54,455 nt of DNA from Pseudomonadota bacterium (GCA_018901125.1 JAHIFE010000222.1:1-54455); one strand, 5' to 3'; shown: positions 25,654-35,551, numbered from the stretch's first letter. Notes: generated by a model from the sequence alone, not told the origin. Numbers and translations are program-made.

Positions 25654-25838
25654 AACCGGCAAGAAGCAGGGCCTGAAGTTCAAGAATTATCGCAACTGAT
25701 CCTGCAACAATTTTGTGGAGTTAAAGGTAATCCGTTTTTTTTGTTATTCTATCCTTCCAGCTCACAATATGCCGGAGAGAATGGAAACTGCCGGGTTCGT
25801 TGTTTATACTCCGGATTGCACCCAGCTTTAAAAACAAT

Positions 25839-25867
25839 AAAAAAGGGCTACGAGAAATTCGTAACCC
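25839..25867 (-). terminator. Rho-independent terminator of tRNA-Pro
   Basis: On the minus strand GGGTTACGA pairs with TCGTAGCCC (one mismatch) across a five-base loop and is followed by six T. It begins 13 bases past the 3' end of the tRNA, the classical arrangement. Confidence 0.85.
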
Positions 25868-25879
25868 ATTGTTTTTTAC

Positions 25880-25956
<77 letters not shown>

Positions 25957-26144
25957 ACTTGGCATACTCATCTAACACTTTGAATATTACATGTCAATAG
26001 ATGAATATTACAGATACAACAAAGTCGGAAATTATAAAATATTTTTAAAAAATAACCGGTATGGGAAAAGAAAATATAAGATATTAAAAACCAATATATC
26101 TGATAACGAAAAATTATTATTGAATAAATGTTAAAAGGAGCCGG

Positions 26145-26999
26145 ATGGTTTCACTGGAAGTTATGGATAAAATAGCACCTGGCGGTGTTTATCTCTGCCA
26201 GGTAAATGAAAATGTATCCTGTGGCGCATGCTGTGGCTTATATAATATAACCGACCTGTCCCGCGAAAAATTACACAGAATGCTTTCGGAAAGATCGGCA
26301 GCGTTTTTAAAAATTGCACGGGAAATTGATGCTATTATTGAATTTGGAGAAAATACACTGGCTGCGGAAAACGAAACAAGACCGTATCCTGAATTTTATC
26401 ATTGCCCTTATATCGGATTTATTGGAAACAACGGAAAGCGCGTCGGATGCCTTCTGCACCCTGCGGCAGAAGGAAACAACAGCGTTGATTACAGAGGACT
26501 TAGCTACTATGGGAGCATGACCTGCAATATTTATTTTTGCCCGTCTTATACTGTACTTTCTGATAATTTCAAAAGAGTGATACGAACTGCTTCACAGGAC
26601 TGGTATTCCTACGGCCTGATCATAACTGAAAACGCTCTGATAAACGCCTTCCTATCAGAAACCGAAAAAATTATCCAAAGAAAACCAGATGAAAAAGATG
26701 TCAGGGATAACCCGGACTTTGCCGATATAATAAGAGATTTTATAGGACTAAAACCATCCTGGCCATTCAGGCCGGTTTCCGATACTCCTGCTAATTACTT
26801 TTTCAATGATAAACTTTATGACAAAAAGGATGCCGATTATACTAAAATAAGATCTGCTTCTTTTACTTCCCTGTATAATACAATTTTTAAGGAGCTTGGT
26901 TCATCTTTTCAAGCTGACAAAGATATCCGAAAAGCTGAAAATATGATAGAATTCCTTTTGAAAAGATTAAAAAAGTATAACAAAGAAACTATAGTATAA
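26145..26999 (+). CDS. Cysteine-cluster protein, YkgJ-like N-terminus, function unknown
   Basis: The 284-residue protein starts at an ATG preceded by AAAAGGAG. Near the N-terminus is SCGACCGLYNI (about residues 25-35), a CxxCC-type cluster, followed by HCPYIGFIG, RVGCLLHP and later SMTCNIYFCP. Conserved cysteines of this kind bind zinc or iron in YkgJ-like proteins. The C-terminal half is charged and helical with no further motif. No signal peptide or membrane segment is visible. It is 18 bases upstream of a deacetylase gene on the same strand. I cannot assign a role. Confidence 0.75.
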   Translation: MVSLEVMDKIAPGGVYLCQVNENVSCGACCGLYNITDLSREKLHRMLSERSAAFLKIAREIDAIIEFGENTLAAENETRPYPEFYHCPYIGFIGNNGKRVGCLLHPAAEGNNSVDYRGLSYYGSMTCNIYFCPSYTVLSDNFKRVIRTASQDWYSYGLIITENALINAFLSETEKIIQRKPDEKDVRDNPDFADIIRDFIGLKPSWPFRPVSDTPANYFFNDKLYDKKDADYTKIRSASFTSLYNTIFKELGSSFQADKDIRKAENMIEFLLKRLKKYNKETIV

Positions 27000-27017
27000 T
27001 TATTTTGAGAATATAAA

Positions 27018-28019
27018 ATGTGTCCCGGATTTTTAAACACAGTGATAAATAAAAAAAAGCTATTCAGTTCATTAACAACTATTATCCTGATAACTGTTTC
27101 TGCACTTTTTTCACTCTCATCATGCTGCAACAGCACAAATGATATAAAATTCTTACAAACAAATAAGTTAGTACCACTTTTTACTTTTGTCTTTGATGAC
27201 GGTAATGAAACTGATTATATTGTTGCAAAAGATATTTTCAAGGAAGAAGGTGAGGTAGCCTGCTCTGCAATTGTAACTGATTGGATCAATACGAATGATC
27301 ACTTAACCGTTTCACAACTACATGAACTCCAAAATGACGGATGGGAAATTCTAAGCCACACAAAGACTCACCCGAAGCTTACAACAATTTCGGAAAACCG
27401 GATCAATACCGAACTGTATCAATCGAAAGTAGTTCTTGAACACCTTGGATTAAAGGTGAATAATCTGGTATACCCCTACAATAAATACAATGATACTACT
27501 ATAAAGATTGCCGAAAAATATTACAGGTCCGTAAGAGGCGGACGTAAAATCAGGTATGTATCTATTTCTGAACAATACCAATTGGTATCTTATGCAAATA
27601 AACACACCTTCAACAAAATAAAAGATATTATTGATAATGCATATTCTGAAAAACAGTGGCTGATCTTATTTCACCACAGAATAGATGCACGAATAAAATT
27701 GGTTAATAAAAATGGTAAATATTCACCAGGAGAGAATTTAAGCTTTGAACCTTCAGGAGCTATAGGGAAATTTATCAAGGGTAATAGTACTGCAATGCTT
27801 TTTGTTCCTCTTTCCGGCACTCCACTTGCAAATGATACTGTGACAGGACAGCTAAGCGGCGCTGTAGCTCATTTAGATAAAGTGGATTACAACGACAGGG
27901 AAACTATTATCGAACTGATAGAATACATTCATAATAATTACCCTGATATGCGTTTTGTGACAATTAACGAGGCCTTGGATACTGCAATTGCCAGTTTAAG
28001 GCTGCCTTTTCAAAGATAA
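27018..28019 (+). CDS. Polysaccharide-deacetylase-family lipoprotein
   Basis: The 333-residue precursor has a hydrophobic N-terminal segment ending LSSCCNS, a plausible lipobox with the first cysteine near residue 36. A NodB-homology domain follows: FTFVFDDGNE holds the first metal-binding aspartates, SHTKTHPKL the two histidines and LVYPYNKYND a later motif. Such enzymes remove N- or O-acetyl groups from cell-wall or exopolysaccharides at the envelope. The reported catalytic C-terminal histidine may be in LILFHHRID. It ends 9 bases from the last gene of the opposing lipid-pathway cluster. Confidence 0.85.
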   Translation: MCPGFLNTVINKKKLFSSLTTIILITVSALFSLSSCCNSTNDIKFLQTNKLVPLFTFVFDDGNETDYIVAKDIFKEEGEVACSAIVTDWINTNDHLTVSQLHELQNDGWEILSHTKTHPKLTTISENRINTELYQSKVVLEHLGLKVNNLVYPYNKYNDTTIKIAEKYYRSVRGGRKIRYVSISEQYQLVSYANKHTFNKIKDIIDNAYSEKQWLILFHHRIDARIKLVNKNGKYSPGENLSFEPSGAIGKFIKGNSTAMLFVPLSGTPLANDTVTGQLSGAVAHLDKVDYNDRETIIELIEYIHNNYPDMRFVTINEALDTAIASLRLPFQR

Positions 28020-28028
28020 ATGCAGACT

Positions 28029-29462
28029 CTATCTTTTCAGTTTCCCGCTTGCAGTTTTTTCAAGAGTTTTTACCGAAACAACCTCTTTTGGTACTTTATA
28101 GGAAGGAAGCAGACCATAACAAAACCTACGTATCTCGTTAGTATCATAATCAGAATTTATATCATCTCTTAATATAATTTTTGCACAAGGAAGTTCGCCA
28201 TATCGGGTATGATAAACCCCATAAACAAGGGATTCCTTAACAGCAGGATGCCGGTTTAAAATTGATTCCACTTCTTCAGGAAATATTTTCATACCGGTAA
28301 AATTAATAACGTTTTTATCTCTTCCGGAAATATGAAGAAAGCCGTCATTATCTATACTTCCCAGATCTCCTGTCTTAAACCACCCGTTCAGCAAAACTTC
28401 TTTTCTGTTTTTCCAGGGTGAAAAATAGGCATCAAACATACCTTTGCCTCTGATAATAAGTTCTCCTACGCCATTTTCATCCGAGTTCTCAATTTTTATA
28501 TCATAATCCGGAAGAACTTTTCCTGCACAACCTCTTTTTGATTTAATGCCGGAAAGGTTGACAAAAGGAAGACCCACTTCAATTATGCCGTATGCTTCAC
28601 AAAGCTCAAACCCGAACTTGTGATAAAATTCAGTTGCTATTGATTGCGGCAATTTCATAGCAGTCGATACGGCAATGCGAACAGTTGATAATAAATCAGA
28701 TGATAAATCATCCGAATTTGCAAGTACGTGGTAATGAAAAGGAGAAGCATAAATAAATGTAGGCTTGCTGTTTTTTATACTCTCAATAAATGACACGGGA
28801 AAGGAGGAGCCGCAAAGAACTATTGTTGACGCCCGCCTTAGAAAAAGAAGAATAGTTACTACAAAATGGTAGCTCATGGAAAGCACCCATATGACGATAT
28901 CTTCAGAAGTCATGCATAGTGCTTTGTCGGCAGCATCCGTTCTTTCAATTATGGATTCATGTGAAAGTACAACTCCTTTGCTTTCGCCGGTTGTGCCGGA
29001 TGAAAATCTTATGAAAGCAGGCTTTATCGCATAGTAATCAACAGAAATATTATCTTCAGCATTTCTGTTGTGCATAAAAAACTCTTTATTATTTTTGAAT
29101 CCTGAAAAAATGATCTTCGAATCTTCCTTTAAATAAAATGAGTTGTCAAAAATAAGATGATTAACATCGATTCTTTTTAAAACAGCATCTGCTTCATCCC
29201 ATGAAAGAGATGGCGATATCGGAACCACAACCGCTCTGACAGAAAGTATTGCAAGACTGATAATAATATAATCGATGCAGTCATTGCAAAGCACTGCAAC
29301 CCTGTCCAAAGGTTTTATGCTGCAATCTTTGAGACTTAAAGCCAGATTATCTGCACTACCCATAAGATCTTCATAAGATATGCTCTGATCCTCTTCGATT
29401 ACTGCAATTTTTTTACGATAATCACTCGTCTCTTTCTTTATTGTTTCAAAGATATTTACCAT
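28029..29462 (-). CDS. AMP-dependent acyl ligase
   Basis: The 477-residue ANL-superfamily enzyme has the ATP-binding FSSGTTGESKGVVLSHE (near residues 152-168), AYGIIEVGLP, the hinge GWFKTGDLG and the C-terminal catalytic lysine in KTASGKLKR, where the protein ends. It activates a carboxylic acid as acyl-AMP and passes it to CoA or an ACP. In aryl polyene clusters a comparable ligase loads the aryl starter; here the substrate could equally be a fatty acid. It is the last gene of the 26-kb operon-like run, overlapping the upstream radical SAM gene by 7 bases. Confidence 0.9.
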   Translation of the reverse strand: MVNIFETIKKETSDYRKKIAVIEEDQSISYEDLMGSADNLALSLKDCSIKPLDRVAVLCNDCIDYIIISLAILSVRAVVVPISPSLSWDEADAVLKRIDVNHLIFDNSFYLKEDSKIIFSGFKNNKEFFMHNRNAEDNISVDYYAIKPAFIRFSSGTTGESKGVVLSHESIIERTDAADKALCMTSEDIVIWVLSMSYHFVVTILLFLRRASTIVLCGSSFPVSFIESIKNSKPTFIYASPFHYHVLANSDDLSSDLLSTVRIAVSTAMKLPQSIATEFYHKFGFELCEAYGIIEVGLPFVNLSGIKSKRGCAGKVLPDYDIKIENSDENGVGELIIRGKGMFDAYFSPWKNRKEVLLNGWFKTGDLGSIDNDGFLHISGRDKNVINFTGMKIFPEEVESILNRHPAVKESLVYGVYHTRYGELPCAKIILRDDINSDYDTNEIRRFCYGLLPSYKVPKEVVSVKTLEKTASGKLKR

Positions 29463-30889
29463 CTCTTATCCGTCAAATAATCTTTATAAATATTATATAA
29501 GGAGAAAATGTATTTTGTTCCCCCTGTAATGGCTCTGTAGAGATCCTTCAAGGGAATTTTTACTTTGTTAACCCGTATAGGGTTAGCCCGTAATGCAAGA
29601 CTGTATAATCTTCCAAAATGCTTATAAAAACGTTTTAATGGAAGTCGTGTCGGAAGCACAGAATGCATGCAATCATAAAAACGGTACGGGTCGCAAATAA
29701 ATCTGTCTTTATTGTCATACCAGGATTTTGTGCCTGGAGAAGGCGAAAGGACAGTAAATGTAACTTCTGCCGGGCATAAGTTTTTCACTTCTTTTTCAAG
29801 CCGCCTGAAGTCATCACGTGTAAAGTCAGGATGGACTATGAATGCCGCATGAAGTGTTATTCCCAATTGCTTTAAAATCTCGATTGCTTTCCTGTTTGTT
29901 TCAACGTCTGTCCTTTTTGAATATTCATCCAGGCGACTTTTGTCCATGGATTCAAGGCCCACATATACCAATTCCAGACCGGCTTTTTTCCAGATCTTAA
30001 AAACCTCAGGATATTTATCTATAGTATCGCTTCGTGCCCAGCTTATATATTTCTTTTTAATGCCCCGCTCTATAAGAAGCTCGGCAATCTTAGTAACCCT
30101 TGCAGGGTTTAAAAACATTTCATCATCTACAAAATATATATGATCTTCCAAAATAGCTGCTATCTCATCCACAACATCTATTGGACTTCGCTGCAGGTAT
30201 TTGCCATGCATAAGAAAAGGAATAACGCAAAAAGAACAGGAAAAAGCACACCCGATGGAAGATCTCAGACTCGCAACGCTTGGAAACATGGTATCGAGTT
30301 TTCCCGACTGGCTTGATGTCCAAACACAAAAGTACTTTGATCTTTGGACAAGATCTCTTCTCGGACGGGGTATTTCATCAACTAAAGGATACTCAGGTGG
30401 CGGAAGATTTGTTTTTGCTACAAAATCAGGATCTTTCGGGGAAAGAGCACGGTTATCATAATGCAGTGTTTCACCTTTTTTAAAACGGCGAAGCATCTCT
30501 CTAATAACTGTCCCGCCCTCCCCTCTTACTATAATATCTATATGTTCAACAGCATAATCTTGCGGAAGAAGTGTAGCATGCACTCCACCGACAAAAGTTA
30601 TAATATACAAATCATAATTTCTAACAATTTTTGCAAGGTTCTTAATAACACGGACATTAGTGCTGTAACCTGAGAACCCAACCATATCTGGAGAAATATT
30701 AACAAGCTCGTTCATAAAAACTTCAACGGGTTTGCTCTCTAAGCTCAAATCCAGAATAAATACTTCATCTTCTTCCGGAACGCCTCCTGCTACTATCTCA
30801 AGCTCAAGAGGTTCAAGATGCAAAAAACCTTCCTGAAGACGCTTTGCCACCAAAAGTTCAGGATAAGGTTTTACAAGCAGTATTTTCAT
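29456..30889 (-). CDS. B12-binding radical SAM enzyme (first of three)
   Basis: The 477-residue protein has a cobalamin-binding-type N-terminal domain (about 1-135: DMVGFSGYSTNVRVI, FVGGVHATLLP) and a radical SAM barrel with the cluster cysteines C214-x3-C218-x2-C221 in GCAFSCSFC. Family members methylate unreactive carbons, rearrange rings or form C-C bonds. The domain lacks the DxHxxG of base-off methionine-synthase-type binders, as usual for this class. It overlaps both neighbours by a few bases, so it belongs to the lipid-pathway operon. The reaction cannot be predicted. Confidence 0.88.
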   Translation of the reverse strand: MKILLVKPYPELLVAKRLQEGFLHLEPLELEIVAGGVPEEDEVFILDLSLESKPVEVFMNELVNISPDMVGFSGYSTNVRVIKNLAKIVRNYDLYIITFVGGVHATLLPQDYAVEHIDIIVRGEGGTVIREMLRRFKKGETLHYDNRALSPKDPDFVAKTNLPPPEYPLVDEIPRPRRDLVQRSKYFCVWTSSQSGKLDTMFPSVASLRSSIGCAFSCSFCVIPFLMHGKYLQRSPIDVVDEIAAILEDHIYFVDDEMFLNPARVTKIAELLIERGIKKKYISWARSDTIDKYPEVFKIWKKAGLELVYVGLESMDKSRLDEYSKRTDVETNRKAIEILKQLGITLHAAFIVHPDFTRDDFRRLEKEVKNLCPAEVTFTVLSPSPGTKSWYDNKDRFICDPYRFYDCMHSVLPTRLPLKRFYKHFGRLYSLALRANPIRVNKVKIPLKDLYRAITGGTKYIFSLYNIYKDYLTDKRW

Positions 30890-32073
30890 AAACCAATACC
30901 TGACAGACTTTTTACCGCTGCAAGCCCGGCTTGTTCGCCAAGTGATATGCAGGTTCCCATAACCCTTGTTGATCCGAGAGCCTCATGTGATACCGAAACA
31001 CAACGTCCGGCTCCGTATAGATTCTTAATGTTTATAGACTTCAAACATCTCAAGGGAATTTCGTAAAAGTCTCCGGCTTCAACATACTGGTATACTGGGC
31101 CTTTATCCTGATTCCACAATTCTATCGGCCAGGCATTTTTTACTACACCATCATAAAATTTACGGGCTGAAAGCACATCTTCTCTTGTAAGCATATATTG
31201 ACCGACCATACGCAATCCTTCCCGTTCAGCAATTACAGAAGACAGCTTATCTATATATGAGTCCTTAAAAGAAACAAGTGAGTCGACAAGAATATCATGA
31301 ATCTTCACAGCAAGCTTTTTGGCCTCTTCAGCTTTTTCAAAATTGTTTTCGAATGGAAGATTTATAAGGCAGAAACCTTCGTCGTCAATATCCCCCGGAT
31401 AAAATTTGATGTACTTTAAGTAAGGCGGAAGCTTCTTTTCGATAACGGCATGTAATACGTAATAAGGAACGCTTATAAATACCATATCGGGTGGATTTTT
31501 TATCCCCTTTATTTTGATGCAAAAACCTGCAAGCTGACGCACATTTGCAGGTGAAAGTTCGTAAGCTGCTCCGCTAAGACGGATTGCTGCTCCATCTCCA
31601 CTGCAATCTATAACAGCACGCGGATAAATTATTAACTCCCCTTTAAGCCCTTTTGTAATTACTTTTTTTATGTTGTCTTGTTTTGTTTGTATGGAATTTA
31701 GTTCTGTTTCATAGAATATTTCAAGACCTGTCTGTTTATCAATCAAGTTCTTTAATACTTTTAATAGATCTTTAGTTGCAAAAGGGTAAACGTAAACATT
31801 TCCCATCTGAATTGCTTCTATTCCCGGAGAAAGATTTTTAAGTTCATGACATATTTCTTCGGCAATTCCTCCATTCAGGGTATTTATCGGTGCACGCAAA
31901 TCCGAAGAATACAGACCGCAAATATAACGGTGCATGGCATGGATAGCAATTCCGCCTGGAAAGCTGTTTTTTTCGATAAGAAGTGTATTTGCTCCTTCAC
32001 GCGCAGCTTTTACTGCCGCTGCAATACCGGCTATTCCTCCGCCTACAACAAGAATATCACAGGATATTTCCAT
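30886..32073 (-). CDS. FAD-dependent oxidoreductase
   Basis: The 395-residue flavoprotein begins with a dinucleotide-binding VVGGGIAGIAAAVKAAREG (8-26) and an acidic LLIEKNSFPGG. It closes with GAGRCVSVSHEALGSTRVMG and SLGEQAGLAAV, the FAD_oxidored family end. It likely dehydrogenates or reduces a lipid-linked intermediate; no NAD-binding or heme motif is seen. It overlaps the downstream radical SAM gene by 4 bases and lies 3 bases after the condensation-like gene. Confidence 0.88.
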   Translation of the reverse strand: MEISCDILVVGGGIAGIAAAVKAAREGANTLLIEKNSFPGGIAIHAMHRYICGLYSSDLRAPINTLNGGIAEEICHELKNLSPGIEAIQMGNVYVYPFATKDLLKVLKNLIDKQTGLEIFYETELNSIQTKQDNIKKVITKGLKGELIIYPRAVIDCSGDGAAIRLSGAAYELSPANVRQLAGFCIKIKGIKNPPDMVFISVPYYVLHAVIEKKLPPYLKYIKFYPGDIDDEGFCLINLPFENNFEKAEEAKKLAVKIHDILVDSLVSFKDSYIDKLSSVIAEREGLRMVGQYMLTREDVLSARKFYDGVVKNAWPIELWNQDKGPVYQYVEAGDFYEIPLRCLKSINIKNLYGAGRCVSVSHEALGSTRVMGTCISLGEQAGLAAVKSLSGIGL

Positions 32074-32076
32074 TTC

Positions 32077-33393
32077 TTACTTTACACCAAGCCTGAATTT
32101 TAGCAGGCTTAATATCTCTTCGGCTTCTTCATTTTTCAACATACCGTCTAAGTATGAAAGAATTACGTTCATTCTTTCATTGGACCGCTGGAAGAATATG
32201 CCGATACCGGGTGGAACCGGAACTCTGGGCATATGAAACAGGTTAAGTATATTGTTTCCCATAAAATCATAAGATGTATAAACAGCTTCTCCAAGATAAG
32301 AAAAACTAAAAGATGCCACCTGCCCTTTTAAATATATTTTCATAAGTCTGCCAAGTACTGACAGGGGCGCTATTCTCATCAACATGCTTGCTTTACATAA
32401 ATCACCGGGAAAATCCGCTTTAACCTGATCATACATCTGTTTTTTAATTGAGTTAATTATAGCGGAAAAATTTCCGGCAATATCAGCTTCAATCTTGAAA
32501 ATAAAAAAAGAAACATTATTAAAAAACTGCTTATTTTCTTTTTCCTGCTTTTTCATATTAATTGAAACCGGAATTACATAATCACCTGACGATATTAAGC
32601 GGTCTGTAAACATCTTATGCAGGCAATAAACCGACGCTGCCAGGGCATAAGGCATCAGCATCAGATAGCCTGCTTCATTAAATGCATTCTCAAAAATTGT
32701 ATCGGCATCTTTTTTGTCAAAAGAAAGAATTTTGAATCTGAAACCGTTTTTCACTGCAGGAAGAGGTAGTACTCGTGGAGCAACATTGTCTGCTATTTTA
32801 AGAAATGCCCTGTTTACACGTTGTCCGGCCATAAATTTTTCCATCCACAAACTAAGATGGGCAGGCTCGGGAGCGAACTTATAATCGAAAGGTGTCTCTT
32901 CTTTCCATTGTTTTTGAAACAAATCAAGAAAAGCCTCGGCATTTGCCGCATCAAAGATAAGATGATCGAATCTCATCGCGATAAAGCTCTTGTCTCCTGC
33001 ATTGATCAGGTGGAAGGCTAAATGATACCTTTTGTTTTTAAACGCAGTATTTATCTTCTTTTCAAGATGTTTTATAATAGTTTCAAAAGAAGTGTCATTT
33101 TCTACATTTGAGGAATCAAGCAGAACATCTATCTTATTTGCGGGTGGTATTTTCCAGTAAGGTGCAAGATTAATATCCCTTGAAGCATAACCGCACAATA
33201 CAGGATAATTTTTTATAAAAGCATTAAGCCGATTAAAAAGCTCTCCAACATTTACTGCGCCTGAAACCTCTATAACTATCTGAGACATAAAGTCTGCACC
33301 GGTTTCTTTTTTTGTCATGTAATTTAATACATGAATAATCCAGTCGATTCCGGTTAAATATCGCTTCGTTTTGGAAAATGGCAAAGAAAGCAT
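32077..33393 (-). CDS. Condensation-domain-like (WS/DGAT or NRPS C-domain fold) acyltransferase
   Basis: The 438-residue protein has the layout of CoA-dependent acyltransferase/condensation-fold enzymes. The active-site motif is FDHLIFDA, with H144 and D148 matching the HxxxD of the HHxxxDG signature, though the first histidine is Asp. The second half has VPVSINMK and SYLGEAVYTS-type segments seen in such proteins. It would transfer an acyl chain from a carrier to an alcohol or amine, perhaps joining the product to a lipid head. The ACP gene four bases upstream is a natural donor. Assignment to one subfamily is not possible by eye. Confidence 0.72.
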   Translation of the reverse strand: MLSLPFSKTKRYLTGIDWIIHVLNYMTKKETGADFMSQIVIEVSGAVNVGELFNRLNAFIKNYPVLCGYASRDINLAPYWKIPPANKIDVLLDSSNVENDTSFETIIKHLEKKINTAFKNKRYHLAFHLINAGDKSFIAMRFDHLIFDAANAEAFLDLFQKQWKEETPFDYKFAPEPAHLSLWMEKFMAGQRVNRAFLKIADNVAPRVLPLPAVKNGFRFKILSFDKKDADTIFENAFNEAGYLMLMPYALAASVYCLHKMFTDRLISSGDYVIPVSINMKKQEKENKQFFNNVSFFIFKIEADIAGNFSAIINSIKKQMYDQVKADFPGDLCKASMLMRIAPLSVLGRLMKIYLKGQVASFSFSYLGEAVYTSYDFMGNNILNLFHMPRVPVPPGIGIFFQRSNERMNVILSYLDGMLKNEEAEEILSLLKFRLGVK

Positions 33394-33397
33394 TTAG

Positions 33398-33649
33398 TTA
33401 AATCAAATCTTTTATTTTTACAGAAAGGGATCTGATCGTTTTAAAATCATTTTTAGTTAATCCGGATTCCATCAGCTTAATATTATATTTCTTTTCCATA
33501 ATAACAAGAAGTTCGACAAAACCAAGAGAATCAATGCCCATCTCATGCAAAGGGATTTCAGGATCAATTGCACCGACATCTCTTGATAAAATTGCGGCAA
33601 CTTCTTGTATTAAAGATTCTTCTACAGCTTTATTGCTATCTTTTTCCAT
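33398..33649 (-). CDS. Acyl carrier protein (first of three)
   Basis: The 83-residue acidic helical protein carries the phosphopantetheine site at S41 in MGIDSLGFVELL. It would tether the growing or starter acyl chain. It sits directly before the condensation-like acyltransferase gene (4-base gap), suggesting the pair hand an acyl group on. A 145-base gap without recognised features separates it from the BamE-like gene upstream. Confidence 0.92.
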   Translation of the reverse strand: MEKDSNKAVEESLIQEVAAILSRDVGAIDPEIPLHEMGIDSLGFVELLVIMEKKYNIKLMESGLTKNDFKTIRSLSVKIKDLI

Positions 33650-33794
33650 ATCAATGATTCTTTCTTATACGACAGCCTTATGAGCCAGTTTCAATACGGT
33701 CTGGTTACGGGTTTTGCCGGTATGTCGGTTTGTGTACATTTTAAGGTTTCATCAAAAAGTTGATACCTTCGTAACAAGATAAAATACAAGTTAT

Positions 33795-34481
33795 TTACTC
33801 ATCTTCATATTCTTCATCTTCTTCTTCCAATTTGTTTTCTTTTATTTTGTTTTTTTTCGTGCCGCCTGTCGCCTCAACATCAGATTTAATAATTCCAGGG
33901 TATGGGGCAAGTCCTATAGTCTCAATTTTAAAGACCTTATCGTTTTTGAAATATACATTAACCTTGTTCACACGTGCATACCAGTATTGCCATACATCGC
34001 TTGTTAAATGAGGAGTTTTATGAGTAGGAGGATAACCATATGCCATTATAACAGCCTTCTTGCTCATTCCTATAGCAACAATGCCTTTTTTGATATTATT
34101 CAGGTCATCTTCAGTTGCCTGATAGTAATCCCCGACGCCGGGTTTAACTTCTTCAGTAGAGAAATATCGGTTAAAAAGTTTATCAGTGCTAATTGTGCTA
34201 GTTTTTTTATGGTTTTTAAGCGTAAAAAGTTCCCCGCTTCCTGCAGGAGTAAACTGAATATTACGATCTTTAATACTATGAATCTTTACTTTTGTTCCTA
34301 TCGGCAAAATCTTGCCTCTATGATAATTTGTAGATAAAATATTATTAGGATTTTCATACCAGATATTTACCTTCGTATAATATGTTTTTCCTGGAAATCC
34401 TGATGCATAAAGGGAGGAAAAAGTAAAAATTAAAATGATCGTTAGAATAAAGCCTGTTAGAATTTTGTTTTTTACTTTCAT
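33795..34481 (-). CDS. Exported protein with BamE/SmpA-like segment and acidic tail
   Basis: The 228-residue precursor has a signal peptide ending at SLYASG (about residue 28). The middle contains IGMSKKAVIMAYGYP followed by DVWQYWYARVNKVNVYF and KVFKIE, the IxxGMskxeVxxxxGxP pattern of BamE/SmpA-like outer-membrane lipoproteins, although no lipobox cysteine is seen. The tail is lysine-rich and then strongly acidic (EEEDEEYEDE). It may help place the cluster's product or exporter in the envelope. It lies 9 bases after the chain-length-factor-like gene. Confidence 0.65.
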   Translation of the reverse strand: MKVKNKILTGFILTIILIFTFSSLYASGFPGKTYYTKVNIWYENPNNILSTNYHRGKILPIGTKVKIHSIKDRNIQFTPAGSGELFTLKNHKKTSTISTDKLFNRYFSTEEVKPGVGDYYQATEDDLNNIKKGIVAIGMSKKAVIMAYGYPPTHKTPHLTSDVWQYWYARVNKVNVYFKNDKVFKIETIGLAPYPGIIKSDVEATGGTKKNKIKENKLEEEDEEYEDE

Positions 34482-34490
34482 GGCAACTCC

Positions 34491-35534
34491 TTATTTTTTT
34501 ATGTTGATAATGGATATTTGATCAGACCGGCAAATTCTGACACAATTTATTCCGGTTATATTTGTTTCTGATGTTGAGGAGCATAAATTCATCTGTGAAT
34601 GATTATCCAAAACAGGGCACCTGTACACATGTTGTTTTTTCAACATCAGTGAAGCTGCCGCAAAATTAAATGCGCTTCCTATCTTCATGCTTCCGAAAAC
34701 AGGCGAGTACCCGGCTAGCGGCAAACCGGTATTTGAGATTTTTTCATAATCCGATTCATCTCCCGTCATTCCGTCTGCATCAATAATTATAATATCAGGA
34801 TTGTTTTTTGATTCACCGAATAATTTTATTTCACTAACTTCACCGTAATTATTTTTGCATTTTTCTTCAGATAACATGAAGAATGCTGCACCTTCGCCCA
34901 AAACGGAAACAGGACAATCCGAAAATAAGAAAGGTCTTATTTTTCCATCCTCAGCAGTCTTCATTTTCATCTTGCACGCATATTCCATTACAACGCTTAA
35001 TTCGTCAACACATCCGCATAAAACATGTTTGCATCGTTCTTCTTTAAGCCATGATTCGGCAAGAAGCAACGCATTTTGAAACGGATATGAAAAGTCAGTA
35101 AGAGTTACTGTAGGGCCACAGCTGCCAAGAACAGTTGATATATATGATGCAGCAGCATTGTGAACGGAGTTTGAAAATTTCGTTGGCGATACACCGGCAT
35201 CTCCATAATCGAGAATATCATCAATAAAACTAAAAGTTGTTGTGTGCGGACCAAAAGCTGTAGCAAGTATTATTCCGATGGTTTCATTACTATTTAATGT
35301 TATGCCGCTGTCTTTGAAAGCATCAAGAGCAGAAAAAACAGCCATTTTGCTGAACTTGTCCGCTCTTCTTATTTTTTTTGACAAAGCTGCATCAGACAAT
35401 ACTTCTTTAGCTACCCGGTATGCCGGAAATGAATCTGTCCACGAAGGATCAGTCCAACCCTGCATTAAGGCATTTTCAAAAGAATCAATGCCCCGTCCGC
35501 GTGTAAAAATTATTCCAATTCCGGAAATAAACAT
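34491..35534 (-). CDS. Ketosynthase-like chain-length factor (no active cysteine)
   Basis: The 347-residue thiolase-fold protein aligns with ketosynthases around GPTVTLTDFSYPF, where Ser149 takes the place of the nucleophilic cysteine. Further on, the GHTLGAAG motif is reduced to IGSAFNFAA, removing a catalytic histidine. It is therefore probably a catalytically silent partner of the intact ketosynthase just upstream (35552-36715), like chain-length factors in type II polyketide and aryl polyene systems. Adjacent genes 17 bases apart support a heterodimer. It is somewhat shorter than a normal KS. Confidence 0.8.
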   Translation of the reverse strand: MFISGIGIIFTRGRGIDSFENALMQGWTDPSWTDSFPAYRVAKEVLSDAALSKKIRRADKFSKMAVFSALDAFKDSGITLNSNETIGIILATAFGPHTTTFSFIDDILDYGDAGVSPTKFSNSVHNAAASYISTVLGSCGPTVTLTDFSYPFQNALLLAESWLKEERCKHVLCGCVDELSVVMEYACKMKMKTAEDGKIRPFLFSDCPVSVLGEGAAFFMLSEEKCKNNYGEVSEIKLFGESKNNPDIIIIDADGMTGDESDYEKISNTGLPLAGYSPVFGSMKIGSAFNFAAASLMLKKQHVYRCPVLDNHSQMNLCSSTSETNITGINCVRICRSDQISIINIKK

Positions 35535-35551
35535 AATAATATCAGTTCTAT

